Position numbers and translations under genes: made by a program. The notes under the pieces are model-generated. The model was not told where the DNA came from. It saw nothing but the letters and a program-made list of their open reading frames with translations, and did not search any database. Below are positions 1-13,000 of a stretch of DNA of 64,000 nucleotides, piece after piece (position 1 is the stretch's first letter; every line of letters begins with the position of its first letter). The stretch comes from Agrypnia vestita (Eukaryota; Arthropoda; Insecta; Trichoptera; Phryganeidae): assembly GCA_016648135.1 (NCBI GenBank), contig JADDOH010001556.1, positions 182,138-246,137 on the forward strand. Reading direction: 5' to 3'.

Positions 1-2140
1 TTTGGAGTATGGTTAAAAGACGGGTTGCGTTAAAAAGAAGATTGGAAAAAGGAATGCGATCACGTTATCCATCTTGAAGATAAATATTATGAAATGGAAG
101 GTAAAATTAACGAACAAATGAATTATTATTTTATTTTATTTTTGAATGGTTCATAAACAATGAAAAACACATAACATGATATACAAATGTAATACAATAA
201 CATTAAATGCTTTTCATCACTTAAATTTGAAAACTGCAAACATAGAGATAAAAAGTAACATGTACAAGAAAGAATAGAAAAAAGTGATTTTAAAGAGTGA
301 GCAAAGAACAAAGAGTCTAAATATGTAGCTAATTTTGCAAGTTTGGTGGTATGTAGTTCTCTTTTAATCATGGAAACTGTCATGAAATATGTTAATGAGG
401 ACATTATGATTATTTTCGATTTTGTTGTATGACCTCAACATTCTAGATAAAGAGTTAAATGGGCCATATTGTTATATTGATAGAGAAAATGTATTATATG
501 TCCTAAGTCGGCAACTAAGAACATTCAAAGTTATATTTTTGACACAAAATAATTAGATCAGCAATTAGTCTTCCAACCGGTCGGGTGCCGGAGCGCAGAT
601 ATACGCGAAAACTTTTGTACCCTCTATGTGCCAGAGCGCAGATCTGTGCTCCCTAGGCAAGTATGCAAATTTGGCCGATTTTACCTGTGTTTATGGGTTT
701 TTAACGCTTACATTCGTTGTATCTCAAGTTTTTGAATGAATGAACGAGTTCTATCTGTTAAGTTACCTCATTTGGCGTGCAAACTGGACAAAAAATCATT
801 CCAAGTGTCGCCTTCGAACCGTGCTTTAATTGTGTTGTGTATCTGTTTAAAAAAGTATTTTTTAAAATAAAAAAGTGTTAAAATTAAGTATTTTTGTATA
901 TTTAGAACAAAAATATTTTAAATACAATATCTTTAGTGTTATCGCTTCCATGGTTTTATTCGATAAACATGTGCGTACATTTCTGACAGTTAATTTCGTT
1001 ATTTATTTTTATTTTTATTATTTTTTATTTATTAAATACAAATCATTATATATTTACACATTTGATACATAATTTTTTTATCATTGTACCTTTCCAAAAA
1101 GAGACTAACTCTTGTGTCTGGAGAGGGAGTTTCACTTTTATATATATATATTTTTTTTTTAGTACATAAATATATAAAGAAGAAAATAAGTTACATAATA
1201 TGAGATAATTAATGCATAAAGTAAAGTAAAGTATAGTACATAAATATATATATTAAGAAAAAAGTTACATGATATGAGATAATTATTGTACAAGTAATTA
1301 TTGAAATATAAGTAATTATTGAAGTCTGTATATTGAAAAACCAGAAACTGCAACCCTTTAGTGATTATTATTGATTCTTACATGAATATAACCATCACTA
1401 AAAAATGTCTAAAAAACAGCAATTGTGCGCGAAGTTGCGCGGCAGACAGGGTACATTCTGCGTTACGTACGGCCGGCTGTCTTCCAATTTGTCTAAATGA
1501 AAATATTCCAAGCATTCTAGATAACATATTAAAATGCTGCCCAAATTGAACTTAAGTGTAAGCATGCGAAGAAATTTTTGCTGTACAGATTCTATTATAT
1601 TATGAGGTGAGCAAATGACAAATAAATTTCAAATTGCTGCGAACCAATGAATTGTATAAACATATTAATGTTAAAGGTTTGTAATTCTATATATGAGGCC
1701 CAATGTTTTTAGAGATTTTTCTATGATAATTTTTAAATGAAGCGTGAATCAGGTGTAATTCCAAGATCTCGTATAGGATGAACAAAATTAAGTCCAGTAC
1801 CATTAATAGAGTATGCTACATTTTTTATAATTCTGTTTCTTGTAAACGAGATCCTAAACTATTTATGTACATTTAATTGTATTCGTATTTTCTATAAATG
1901 GATCAGACAGCAGTGACAGTGAATCAGGCTCAAGCGAAATATCAGGGGTGGAATAACTTCTAAATAACATTCTATTCATGTTTGGTCATTTTGTGGTTCG
2001 TTTTCAATATTTCGTTTTTCTCTTTTTATATTCATTGTCATCGTAATGACTTAAAAGTTAAGTAATGTATGTATAATGTTTCTACGCATTAAATAATATC
2101 TAAACGTATTTTATAATAATTTGTACACCTCGTTTCTTTA
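1..2140. other. AT-rich intergenic DNA, no gene recognised
   Basis: I find no convincing gene here. The word GAGCGCAGAT occurs twice in a less AT-rich patch (591-600 and 634-643). A small plus-strand frame at 1361-1549 encodes a peptide with nine cysteines ending in KCCPN; it has no recognisable domain and no splice context. The first exon of ZMAT5, with its N-terminal matrin-type zinc finger, might be expected upstream of 2499, but no C-x2-C...H...H pattern was found. Confidence 0.4.
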
Positions 2141-2326
2141 AGGCCGGCGCCACACTGCTTGTATTTTCCGCTGCGTCTTTTTCGTCGCGTAAAATCAGCA
2201 GAGCAAATGGGATGACCAATTATCCACATAGTGTGTTTGATAAGCGCATATTGTATGGAAAGAAACGTAGCGGCGTTCCGAGTCTGAAGAGACGCCTCGG
2301 AGAATCCGCGTAGTGTGGCACCGCCT
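2141..2326. mobile_element. MITE with imperfect terminal inverted repeats
   Basis: The left end AGGCCGGCGCCACACTGC (2141-2158) pairs imperfectly with the right end GCGTAGTGTGGCACCGCCT (2308-2326). The arms extend inward, with related words around GCGTCTTTTTC on the left and GAAGAGACGC on the right. There is no coding capacity. It is more GC-rich than its surroundings. It is best read as a short non-autonomous DNA transposon of unknown family. Confidence 0.7.
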
Positions 2327-2498
2327 ACAAATAAATCACGTGATCGTGTTATTTTTTGAAATTTGCAATAGCAAAACTACGCAATTTTTGAAACAATCAT
2401 AATATAGATATCTTCATTTACTTTTGTTGTCCTAATATTTTTTTATAAATTTGATGAATTTTCATTTTCTATGCTTAAAATAACATTACACTTTCCAG

Positions 2499-2636
2499 AA
2501 AAACATCTCATCCTTGCTGAAGAAAGCACCAAGAAACCTTGCAATAGATATTTTAATTCTGGAGATTGTCCGTTCGGATCCATGTGTCGTTACAGTCACT
2601 ATAGCAAGGAACAGCTGGACAACCTAAGATGGGAAG
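2499..2636 (+). CDS. ZMAT5: U11/U12 snRNP 20 kDa protein (ZMAT5), penultimate exon
   Basis: This exon carries a CCCH zinc finger: KPCNRYFNSGDCPFGSMCRY followed by SH, giving C-x8-C-x5-C-x3-H. ZMAT5 of other animals has the same finger after its N-terminal matrin-type finger. ZMAT5 is a protein of the U11/U12 di-snRNP, which recognises minor (U12-type) introns in the nucleus. The exon is bounded by an acceptor (TTTCCAG, AG at 2497-2498) and a donor (AAG|GTAT, GT at 2637-2638). Both junctions are phase 1 and match the next exon, so an upstream ATG at 2471 is probably intronic. The first exon or exons were not located. Identification rests on the match to the downstream exon, which ends in the family C-terminus. 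Confidence 0.8.
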
Positions 2637-3039
2637 GTATTTATTTATTGGTTGATTCTTATGCATTCTGCTCCTTGGCTTTATTAATAGTCATGAGCTT
2701 CATTTTATTAAAGTTTTATTTAATTGTGATTAACTGTGGTGAGGGTTATAAATCAATTATTCTTCATTCTGTGAATAATCACTTGAACTCAGTTAGCAAT
2801 AATTGTTACGATACAAATACCAATCACATAAACACAGTCACAACTCACAACTTAGCACACATTACACATTATTGGTTGTGGTATACAGTTATTAAATTTA
2901 GAATCCGTTTGGTTATCATTGACCAAATTTTATAACACATAGTGGGTAGTTTTACATTAATGATACTGAATAGGATAATTTTACATTTCTTTTAAATAGA
3001 ATAATCTTTATCATGTATATTCAAGAACATTCTTACTTT

Positions 3040-3238
3040 GAAGTTGCAATTTTTTTCAGAACAAAGTGCTGTGAAATTTAAAAACAAATTTATTAATCAA
3101 TTGGAAAGACATGCAGTAAAATCAAATCAACGAAAATATCTGCCCGAAAGCTAGGTGATCTGGATTTGAATCCCGGTAGTAGCCAAAATATTTTTTTGTT
3201 GATTTGATTTTTATGCATGTCTTTCTAATTGAATAACC
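3040..3238. repeat. Palindromic SINE/MITE-like element in the ZMAT5 intron, copy 1
   Basis: Inverted arms flank the element: TCAATTGGAAAGACATGCAG on the left and CTGCATGTC-like sequence reading back as ATGCATGTCTTTCTAATTGA on the right. The core contains a tRNA B-box-like TTTGAATCCCGG word next to GCTAGGTGATCTGG. A second copy lies at 23041-23235. Both share the flanking words GAAGTTGCAATTT and GTGAA-TTTA. It may be a tRNA-derived non-autonomous element. Confidence 0.6.
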
Positions 3239-3933
3239 TTTACTTTGGTCTAAAAATGCTTATACAATTTTTTTTTGTGTGTATATTAAGAGTATAAAAA
3301 TGATTTTGAAATTCAACATTTTAAATTTCCACCAATACACGAGAAACGAATATGTGCATTACAATTGTATGGTACCCAGATGTACAAATACTACTGCACT
3401 ACACCAAACACGCAAATTGATATGTCACGACCATTCGTATTTGTTTTAATTGAGTCGTATTTTTAGAGATTTTTATAATAAAAATTATGATTGAATATAT
3501 TGCCCCACATTACATCACCACCACTTAAAATTGGGCTAATCAGAAATGATTTTTAAATTTTTTATTTTTATATTCTTTGTAATATGCCCACTTTATAAAT
3601 GTCTAAAATGATTAATTCTATTAATAACTATATCAAAAAGAACAATGAGGATTTTAGGCACAAACCTATAACATATATATATTATAAATATTGTGTCAGT
3701 TTTATATGAAATCAATTTTTCTTTTATCATAACTGATCTGTAATTTCATATTTTCCTACAATCGGTGCAAAATAACAATATTATTATTTTCAGAATAGAT
3801 CAGTTTGTGTGATAGTTAGGTTTTAATTTTTTTTGGTTATTTGATTTTCTTGTGATATCTGTATTTAAAAATGCAAAATAAATATTTTAATCAACTGAAA
3901 TATAAAACTTATTAATTTACATTATTTACGCAG

Positions 3934-4208
3934 TGTCCCAATCTCAGCAGGCTGCAACTTCTACAACCTCGCACGAGGGTCCCACCATTCAAAATTGGTT
4001 TGCCAGCAGAAGAAAACGGCTCATGGAAGACAGTCCAACATTAGAAAAGGCATTCCTAGAAACGGTTTTTACCAAAGACTCGGATGTAACAAATTTAATG
4101 TCCTGGAAGTATTCCGAAGCTTTCGACAGAATTCCAGACCTGCCGCCAAGTTTGAAAAGATTCAAAGGCACGGATTTTAAGGATGTTGACTTTGCTAAAT
4201 GGGGTTGA
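3934..4208 (+). CDS. ZMAT5: U11/U12 snRNP 20 kDa protein (ZMAT5), last exon
   Basis: This is the terminal exon of ZMAT5, about 90 codons ending in the stop TGA at 4206-4208. The acceptor AG is at 3932-3933, and joining its first two bases to the single base left by the exon ending at 2636 restores the frame (a GTG valine codon). The residues NWFASRRKRLMEDS match the family's conserved W-L-x-x-R-x-K-R-L segment, and the LPPSL motif followed by a C-terminal WG is diagnostic of ZMAT5. The reading frame is intact. The intron between the two exons is about 1.3 kb and carries a SINE/MITE-like insertion. Transcription is from the plus strand; no promoter is in view. Confidence 0.85.
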
Positions 4209-5514
4209 TAATATGGATTTCACATTTCGTTGTCATTAGAATGTGTGGAAAAATTTTATGTGACAGGCATGTCACAATATAATATATATGTGTTACGGTG
4301 AATCTGTACTGCTAGCGGGTCTATATTTTCACTGGCATTTTAGTGAAATCATATTCAAGGTCATTCTTATCATATACAAGCAGATTTTAACCAAAAGAAA
4401 TTAATACAAACTAGTAAAAAATATTTTAACTGAAATCTTACTAGTGAAATTATATTGGTTTCCGAACCGTCATTAAAATTAAATTTGACTGATCATGACA
4501 GATGTCTATTTCCGGATTGAGATTGACCTCTTAGAATAACAAGATTTATGTTATTGCATGAAATAGGTTCTAACTGCATTATTCATGCTTCTGTGCATAT
4601 CAACATTATATTATTTACCTAACCTAACTTAAGCTTTGAGAAATGCGTGCATTCGTGGACAAAATATAGTTTGACCGATACTGCGCAGTGAATCTGTAAA
4701 TTCATTGATTGAAATGTTTTCACTGCCCGACCGGGTAAAATATATTTCTACTAGTGAAAATATACTCACTAGAAATACAAATTTGCTGTAACATATATAC
4801 GTAAATAGCAAATTTTACAATAGCAAACTAATTTGATTCAAAACGTTTGCTTTAAAAAAGAAAATAATTGGTTGATTAAAATACATTTGTGTAATCTTTT
4901 TACTATATTAATTTGTATATCATCCTAGTATAAACTTTGCTTAGTATATTTCCAGGCATATCTCATTTTAAGGCGTTCATTTCGAAAGAAAAATAGAAAA
5001 ACCCTCTGAAAAGATATGTCAGACAAGATGGCAAACTTCTTTGCTATCTTTTTATAACAAACTGTAATGTGTAACAAAAGTGTAACGATAAATGTTAAGT
5101 TTAATGAAAGCAAATTATGAAAATATATTTTAAGGCAACAAACTATAGTATTTTTTTCTTTTAATTGTGCATCAATTTTTTTAGACATTGGACTTATATG
5201 CTCTGGAGAGTGGAAAAAATGGCTTTGATTTGCTTTAAGGAGGTGGTCTAGAACATGTTATTTTTATTTCCAGCAAACAATGTGCGGGTGAATCTTCATT
5301 CCATCACAAGGCATCCAAAGTCAATGACATTTCATTTTCCTGTTGTTTGATTGTCCTTGTAATTTTGATAATCTCATGTACGTGATGTCTAATTAGAAAG
5401 TTAAATTGTAAAAATATTTAAAAAATTATATTTAGTACCTTTCCAAATATGTTTAGTTCGGTATTTATGTCAAAAATGTTCTAGGTTTTCATGGCCATTC
5501 AGAATGTTCTGGTT
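4209..5514. other. ZMAT5 3' flank and AT-rich intergenic DNA
   Basis: No gene recognised. The 3' UTR of ZMAT5 must begin here, but I see no canonical AATAAA close to the stop codon. The rest is AT-rich with scattered short repeats. Confidence 0.4.
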
Positions 5515-5785
5515 TGTGTTTTCTGGAATGTTACACCAGTGTTTTTACGACCTTTCTGGTGACATTTCGGATCCCATTGCAGGGTCCATCAGACATCGGA
5601 TCAGATGTGTTGTTACGAATCTTGATATTGTGGTTAAGTATTGGCTTGCAATACCGTGTCAAAACCAATACTTAACTATGTATAACACTCATAACAACAC
5701 ATTAGCCCTGATAATGGACCCTGCAATGGTATCCGAAACGTCGCCAGAAAGGTCATAAAAACACTGCATAAAACTCCAGAAGACA
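5515..5785. repeat. Foldback pair of Penelope-type terminal repeats with hammerhead-like cores
   Basis: Two copies of one sequence face each other around a short centre: CCAATACTTAACTA in the right arm mirrors TAGTTAAGTATTGG-like sequence in the left. Each arm carries GGACCCTGCAATGG and a GAAAyGTC word. Read outward on the right arm, CTGATAA (5708-5714) is followed by GGACC...ATCC and GAAACG, a degenerate hammerhead core. On the left arm, read on the minus strand, CTGATGG and GAAATGTC occupy 5592-5565. Paired head-to-head terminal repeats of this kind are typical of Penelope-like element remnants. Confidence 0.6.
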
Positions 5786-6009
5786 GTATTTATTCACTTT
5801 TGTAAAAACAATGGTCTTTTTGTCTCACTTCCATTGGCTCTCATGCTGTACATCCTTACAGGAACAAATCCAAAGCTTCAGAATAGTTGGGCATGGACAT
5901 CGGGCTCGGAGATGGCCACTTATCATCTCAAGAGAATATACATATGAAGAATGATATTTTAAATTTTTTTATAATATATCACAATCAAAGTCTTCTGGTT
6001 TTCAATACA

Positions 6010-6100
6010 CAGTAGAACCTCGTCAATTCGAAATTCAAGGAATCCAAAAAAACTTTTGAATTACGCCGAACCCCGTTAATTCGAAATTCAAGGTGCAAAG
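6010..6100. mobile_element. Possible pogo/Tigger-type transposon end
   Basis: The sequence starting CAGTAGAACCTCGTCAATTC resembles the terminal inverted repeat of pogo-superfamily transposons. A repeat of the AATTCGAAATTCAAGG word follows at about 6078. No transposase is attached, so this is an end fragment only. Confidence 0.35.
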
Positions 6101-6429
6101 AAAAAAATAATCAATGATAAAAATCGAGATGCGATTGCGAAATTTGCCAAAAATCTTATAGCCACTGTTACGCTGCTGGTTATGAGAATTACATTTACTG
6201 CGGTCCGGAGTAGCTCAACAGTAGACTGCTCAAACCACTATCTCAGGTTTGTCAGCCATGATGTTCCCTCCTTCCAGAGCCCCGACTTTTGGCAATTTTT
6301 CCCTGCATTATGAGATGCATGCAGACTCGTACTTCTCTGGATGTCTCATCACATATCTGAGATATTGAAGTTTTTGGATTATTATTCTTTTAATTACTTC
6401 TTTTTCTTTATGTATCCGAATCAGGGTTT

Positions 6430-7050
6430 GAAAAAATGTATTTTTATACTAAAAAATCAAAAACTCTTCCTTGCCTTCTGTGCAACGTTATATACATGTG
6501 AACTCTGGACAAATTATAAAAAGAGCAGCATAGAAAGACTTCTCATACAATATAACAACGCCTTTCGTATGATGTTTGGCCTTCCCAGATATTGCAGCGC
6601 TTCCGGTATGTTCGCTGAGGGGCGTGTTCCCGACATTGCAGCCCTCATAAGATCCAGGGTGGCAGGAATGAGGGAAAGGATATACAGCTCCGGAAATATC
6701 CTTATCCTGGAAGTTCGCCTTACTCCAGGATCCAGCATTGATACACACTGGAGAAAGATACTGGCCCCTCATAATTGACTTGCCATTGCTCGCTAAAGCC
6801 ACTATTATACGATATATTTCTATGACTTTTCTTCATGTTAATACTAATACTATACTTGTATTCTTGTTTTTTTTCTTCTTTTTTTCTTCTCTTTTAATAC
6901 TGATACTTGTTTTCTCCTCTATTTTATATGATTTTCTTATTTTTATTTTATTTTATATAATATTTTAATGTGTGCACCTACTTTTATATGGAATGTGTGG
7001 GATTGCACAAACCTCCCCACATTCTGGAATAAAGTTATATTTATTTATTT
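6430..7050 (+). mobile_element. Non-LTR retrotransposon 3' end (reverse-transcriptase C-terminal region)
   Basis: The translated segment carries YTCELWTNY, then LLIQYNNAFRMMFGLPRYCS, then SGMFAEGRVPDI. These are conserved in the region after the reverse-transcriptase domain of Jockey/CR1-type LINEs. The frame closes at 6778. A 3' UTR-like tail follows, with AATAAA at 7028-7033 before a (TTTA)n stretch that marks the LINE end. No 5' portion is present, so this is a dead 5'-truncated copy. Confidence 0.75.
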
Positions 7051-7519
7051 ATATAAAAAGTGGGATATATATCTAAACTTTTTTTCTCATTTTTTGCACA
7101 TGTCAATTGATACATACTCGAAATAATTAGGAAATTAATTTTTTTATTTTGTACATGAATTATTATTTATTAAAAAAATTAATTGCACACTGAAAAAAGC
7201 TAATATATGCAGTTATTAAATATAAGTTCTATAAGTTGCTCTTTCTAATGTAGTATTATGGATGTTTTTTTCTTTGTGTGAAATAAAAAGCGGATTGATC
7301 ATATGAAACAAATTAAAGTAAAAAAACAACCTTAGCACTTTTTAAAATACAACAAGCGCCATCTAGTAACGACCGCGGATGTCAAAAAAACTTGTAGCAT
7401 TTTTTAAAATACAACTAGCGTCTATTAACAACTGCAGAAAGTTTTTTTAGTTATATATCAAAAGTAAAAATCCAGCCATAAATATCGTGATATCCTTAAA
7501 CCCTGATCCGAACCATAAT

Positions 7520-7850
7520 ATTTGTGAGTCTGTCCCACCAGCTTATTTTGAGCATTCTTCTGTAGATCCACAACTCAAAGGCCTCCAGTTGTTATCTTAT
7601 CAGTCCATGCTTTCATTCCGTAAAATAGTATTAAGAATACGTAGCATCTGACCATTAGCATTTGTAATCCAAGGTTGAGATCATGACTGCAAAACATCTT
7701 TCTCATGCGGATGAAGGCTGCAGGAGCTTGCTTAATACGGCATTTGATTTCAACACAAGGATCCCATCTTTCATTTACATTGCTTCTGTACACATAATGG
7801 TAACACAGCACTGAGCACTTTTTTTTCAATGCAGACATTACACAGGTTTT
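7520..7850 (-). mobile_element. RTE-type LINE fragment, minus strand
   Basis: The minus strand encodes AFIRMRKMFCSHDLNLGLQM followed by MVRCYVFLILFYGMKAWT. This matches the conserved post-catalytic region of insect RTE-like reverse transcriptases (pattern A-F..M+..L.S+.L.L...+M++CYV.S.LLYG.E.WT). The fragment is short, closes with a stop at 7575, and is not functional alone. Confidence 0.75.
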
Positions 7851-8279
7851 TACCGAAAACCAAATAAGTTCTGTTGGTTTTTACTTCATGAAGAGTTCTC
7901 CTTTATAGAGAGTTTCGTTACGGAGAGCGACGACTGTATCTGCCTACCGGTTTTTTCAGAGGAAAATGATAACATATACCTATTAGATATGTATATGCTT
8001 AGAAACTGCTCAAATTTATAATAATTTATAAATAAATAAATTTATAATAAGTTTCTTTGGTAAATATTACGAGGAATTCTGATAATGTGGCATACCTATA
8101 AAATCATAGGGTAAATATGTAGAAGAACAGCATTTGAAAATTAGAAAATTTTTTGCACTAAAATCGAAAAATCATTTAGGCATTTTGATGATTTTAGATG
8201 CTGGGGATTGGTCTCCACAGATGGCAGTATAATGTCTAAGGGTTTTTCGATAGGAATGATATTATTTTAAAATGTCAAA

Positions 8280-9115
8280 CCATAGTATTTTTATTTATTT
8301 AATTGTTTAACTCTTGTTAAACTCGCTATTTAATTGTTATACTCTGACAATCCACCATGTTTGCACAATGTTTGATACAAAAATGTTATGAAAATGTGCG
8401 TTTGTTTGTGAATACTCAACGTTAACTTCGTCAAACTCGTGGTCCGCATAATCGACTTGCTATTCGGCAAATGGTTGCATAACTTGAAAAGAATTTTACT
8501 CTTCACTATTTTATGATACTAAACCATTAATAAGATATTAAAATGCAAGAAGACAATATTGCTGAATAATTACAGAATGCTTACAGCAGTTACAGCAGTG
8601 ATATTCTGTAACTAGGCCATCTTAGGTAACGTGAGTTTGCTGATCGGCTCTAAATCAACTTAAAATTGATTTTTATTTTACTAAAAAAAATTGTCTTTTC
8701 GGATGCAGCACATTTTTGATTACATAGCTTTGTCAATAACCAAATCTGTCGTGGTGGTATCAGGTCCTATCATATGTTGTGGTATCAGGTCCTAAAATAA
8801 GGTCATATTTTATTCAAAATGATGCTGGAAATGCAGTTTCAGTGAATTGTGAGGAGATATCCATCAATGTTAACAGAATTTTTGTGGTCAAAACTGGATG
8901 AATTTGATTTGAATGATATGTGGTTCCAATAAGATGGTACCACATGTCATACTGCTAATGTCACTATCAACTTATTGCATGAAAATTTAAGTCAATCAAT
9001 AATTTCAAGAAATCAACCGTTAAATGGCTCCCAAGAAGTCGCGATTTGACTGTTTAGAATTATTTTTGTGGGGTTACTTGAAATTAATGGTTTATGAATG
9101 TGAATGAATATTGAA
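8280..9115 (+). mobile_element. Tc1/mariner-superfamily transposase relic
   Basis: Between about 8755 and 9105 the plus strand encodes, with frame disruptions, a DDE transposase segment. Visible pieces are MWFQ-DGTTCHTANVTINLL and then a P-R-S-R-D-L-T-like stretch with FLWGYLK. In this family these bracket the second catalytic Asp and the D-x-P-L-D-Y-F-L-W-G motif. In-frame stops interrupt the copy, for example where the Q codon before DG is TAA. The upstream half to 8280 is probably also part of the element but is too decayed to read. Confidence 0.65.
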
Positions 9116-9174
9116 TGCTGCATTCACAACATTAGGCCTAATTTATTTGACAAACTCATCAAAAATTTGGTTCA

Positions 9175-10003
9175 ATGAATTCAATCTTGTTAACGAAGCC
9201 AAGGTGGCCATTCTCTTATGGTCTATTTGCGTCAGAGTGTTTCCATACTTTCTCGGGTATTTCGGCACTGGGGCCCAAAAAACTATTTTATCGCTACAAA
9301 ATGAACGACCAAAATCTGACAAATTCTTTGAATGATCTCGGCATTAGATTTCTGAGCAACCTAAAATTTCACGATCACATAGAGGCGGTCAGTGGTAATG
9401 CATTGAGAATGTTAGGATTTGTTCTGCGTACGGCCAGGGTTTTCTAAAATACCCGCATACTGAGAACTCTTTACCGACTCCTTGGTGCGAAGTAGACTTG
9501 AGAGTGGTTGGATGATTTGGGGGCTTAACATGAGCTTAAGTACTCTCTTATGGTAGAGAAAGTACAAAAAAGTTTCTAAGACATCTCTACATGAGAATGT
9601 ATGGGCATTATCCTTGGCTTTACCCAACTGAGTTTCTCTAGTGTATGCTTGACTACAATAGTTTAGAGACTAGAAGGAATGTGTATTTGATTACCCATTT
9701 TTATCGATTGCGCGTTTGCGCGGTATGATCGATAATTCCGAAATTGTGCAGAGTATTGGTTTGTTTGTTCCTGATAATTACCTTAGAGAGCATCAGCATA
9801 GATTGTTTCACATTCCAATATACAGGACCCGCCTGCCGATGATTATGACTGTTGGAAGAGCTTCTGCTATGCCGAATATCACACTGCACATTGATCTGTT
9901 CCATATCTCTGAGGGTTTTCTGAAGCAGGATTCTCCTACACCTTTGATATGGATGATTTTCAATATATTTAATATTTGTTTTTTGTTGTTTATATATTTA
10001 TAA
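9175..10003 (+). mobile_element. Jockey/CR1-like LINE relic
   Basis: A degenerate reverse-transcriptase C-terminal region is visible: LGIRFLSNLKFHDHIE, then ALRMLGFVLRTAR, then a broken L-R-T-L-Y-R-L-L-V-R-S-R-L-E-S segment. Frame changes and stops follow every 30-60 codons. The final readable segment, FVPDNYLREHQHRLFHIPIY, is typical of the tail of such elements. Not functional. Confidence 0.7.
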
Positions 10004-13000
10004 CTTATTTATAACATTTACGAATTAAATTTATTTTTTTAATGTAAATATCATATTAAAAATACATAAATTGAATTGAATTTACTAATTCAAACAATGT
10101 TTTATTTAAAACATAATTTAATTCTTTGTGCTTCAAAATAATTAGTTTTAGTTGTATGTTAAACATTTATTTATTTCATTTTAAAAACATATTGTTCTTG
10201 TGTGGGTTATAAAAGCAAAAGCAGCATTATCCAAAAAAAAAAATTATGCAGTCATCGAGGGTTACTAATGTAGCGGTACCCGGCTGGCCCGCGCCGTTTA
10301 CCTACCCGCCTTTTAGTGAGGACCCTTTTTTATTAGGTTAACGTAAACAGTGAAAGCAATTTAATAATGACAGATGACAGGAGATTAATATAATTTACGT
10401 AGAATAGGAGTTGGTAGGTACCTACTTTCTGGTATTGAATTAAATTGTTATTGAACCCATAGGAAGAAAGCATATAGGTATGTACATAAAGATGTGAAGC
10501 TCACTTGATTCATTTGAAAAAATGAAACATCTATGGCAATATTTTTTCATATCCAATAAATTGACATTGCCAGATGATTATGTAATTATTTAATTCAAAA
10601 TATGCATCTAAATATTGTGTAATTAACTGGCACACATTTTAATGTTGATTAGTTTTCAATGAGCCACTAGACATATTTTCTTGAAAATCAATTAAGTACA
10701 TAAAACTTTTTTCTTCATGGTGCTGAAAATGTTCTGTTGGTACTAACCAACCACATATGAACACAACATCGATATATTATAATATACTATGTATATTACA
10801 TTTCTATACACATAATGTACAATTGACAACTTGAATAAGAGAAATTGATTGTTGGAAGAATATTTTTTTTTCTGAATGAGGCTTGATCTGATCCAGTAAA
10901 TTGCAAAAAAAAATAGGGTAAGGAAGGCAGACTTAATTTAATTTTCTTTTGATCCATTGACTTTATCGTGTTTTAGATGGGTCACAATTTTAATGCTATC
11001 ATGGTGCTTCTCCATTCATCTGGTCTTCTGCTGCCAAAGGTACTTTTTCAACCACATCCAGATTTTCCTCACGGCCTCTTCATTTTGATAGGTCTGAGTA
11101 AATTTTTTGTACGATGGTACCTCGGCACATGTGCGCTTTGGAATAAGTCTTATTTGATAAACCTACATCCTGTTTGGACATATATCAAATGGGACCTATT
11201 CCTTAGGATTGTGTATCATTTTGTTTACTGTACAACTGTCATTTGGAATATGACTCCAACAAAGCCGTAGTATCATATATCGTCCCTTTAAAGGTAAAAC
11301 TCACTAAGTGACATTGCGGTAGTTTTGAGATAATGTGTTTTAAATGTTTAACATTCTACATGTGATATTAAAATAATTGAAAATATTAAAATTATGAGTC
11401 TTACCACTAAATAACTATAAATAGCCTCGGAATATTCACTTTCCCAGGAATAGAAATGAAAAAAAAATGTATTTGTGACTTGGCCAATATTGGGTTAGTG
11501 ACTTTTACCTCTAAGGGATGATATTACATTTACATTTCCGAAACATTCTGAGGAGAAAGTAAAAGTAAAATTCTTTATATAGATTTTTAGTAAATTCCTC
11601 AAGCAGGGAAAAGAGATAGAAAGGAGAAAATTAACTTTGTTAAATATTTATTTATTTCAACTATTTGAATAATTTCTCTTTATTTCTTGTAGGAAAAATT
11701 CATTTGGTATATGACCTGTTAGATATAAGTCAAGGATCTGGAACAGATTAAGGATGTATACCAAGGTAAACATCTTTTCATTTAAGAAAGACAGTCAAAT
11801 TAGTATGCGTAAGCCGTGTGTAAACAATATCATAACGAAACAATGTGCCTGGTACGCATGGCTTATAGGTACACATACTAATTTGATTGTCTTTCTTAAA
11901 CGGAAAGACCTAAATCACTGTATTTTCATAAACAATGTATATGTTGTCTACATAGATTTTGGGAAATAAAAGACACCCTTTATAATTATTGTATATTTTA
12001 TTTGAATAAAGCAGTTTATTCTATAATTGGAATATAATTTAAAATTCAACCAATTGTAAATAAGTTAAACAATTCCGGAGTGCTTGTGTGAAATCTCACA
12101 AAACTTAGATCATTACAGTATAAGGTGAATGGTAAATCCTATGTTCAATTTTGATTATTTAAAAATTATTGTTATAGATAAGGTAAACTATAATTTATAA
12201 TATAATTACTTTCTGCTGAGAAGATGATTTCGCTTCCAAAACTTTACATTACCGCCATCTTTCCCTGGAAACTCGATACAATTTAACTTATCCGTGATAC
12301 AAACCATTTTCGTGTTTGGAAAAATGAACAAGTTCGTGATATTACCACCACGGAAAATGAAGTTCACAGTTTATTGTATCTTTTCAAACGATTTTCCCAA
12401 AATCAAATCCATCTCTGCAATAAATTATTATCATCTATCATTGAAGTTTTTCAGAGCTATGCTGCTTCAGTTTTGTTGCAATTTATTTCATTAGTCGATA
12501 CTGACAGGCAAATTTCAACTTATCCTGATCAAGGATATACAGTATTTTAATATTTCCTGTCAATTGCCATGTGGCGAACTCTGGCAGAGATGAAAACTGA
12601 CAATATTTTTATTTTTATCATTCAAATAAAAATTATTAATTTTTACAAATCTAGTTTTGTTTTTACAATCTTCCATAGAGAAAATTTAAATCTCTGTACT
12701 GTCCGATGCACCAAACAAGCTAATGAAATTGTGGCTCAATATTTCAATACGTTTTCTGTATTGTGAACATCTGTATTGAAATTTTACATCTCTACCAGTC
12801 AACAGCAGATTTTTCCAAACGTTCAAAAGTTCAATTCACACAACTCAACAAAAGTTATCCACATTTGATAGCACATTTAATTCTGTACTTGTATCAATAA
12901 TAATTATTATCACTGCAAAAGAAACACACTTGGTAAATAAATGAGAAGATATTTTGTTTTTAATTTATGTACACTGGGAATGAATGCAAATATTGTAATA

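Noticed and set aside
3130..3185. Possible tRNA gene (TTTGAATCCCGG word)
   Set aside because: Only a B-box-like word is present. No acceptor stem or anticodon arm can be drawn, and it sits inside a repeated palindromic element.
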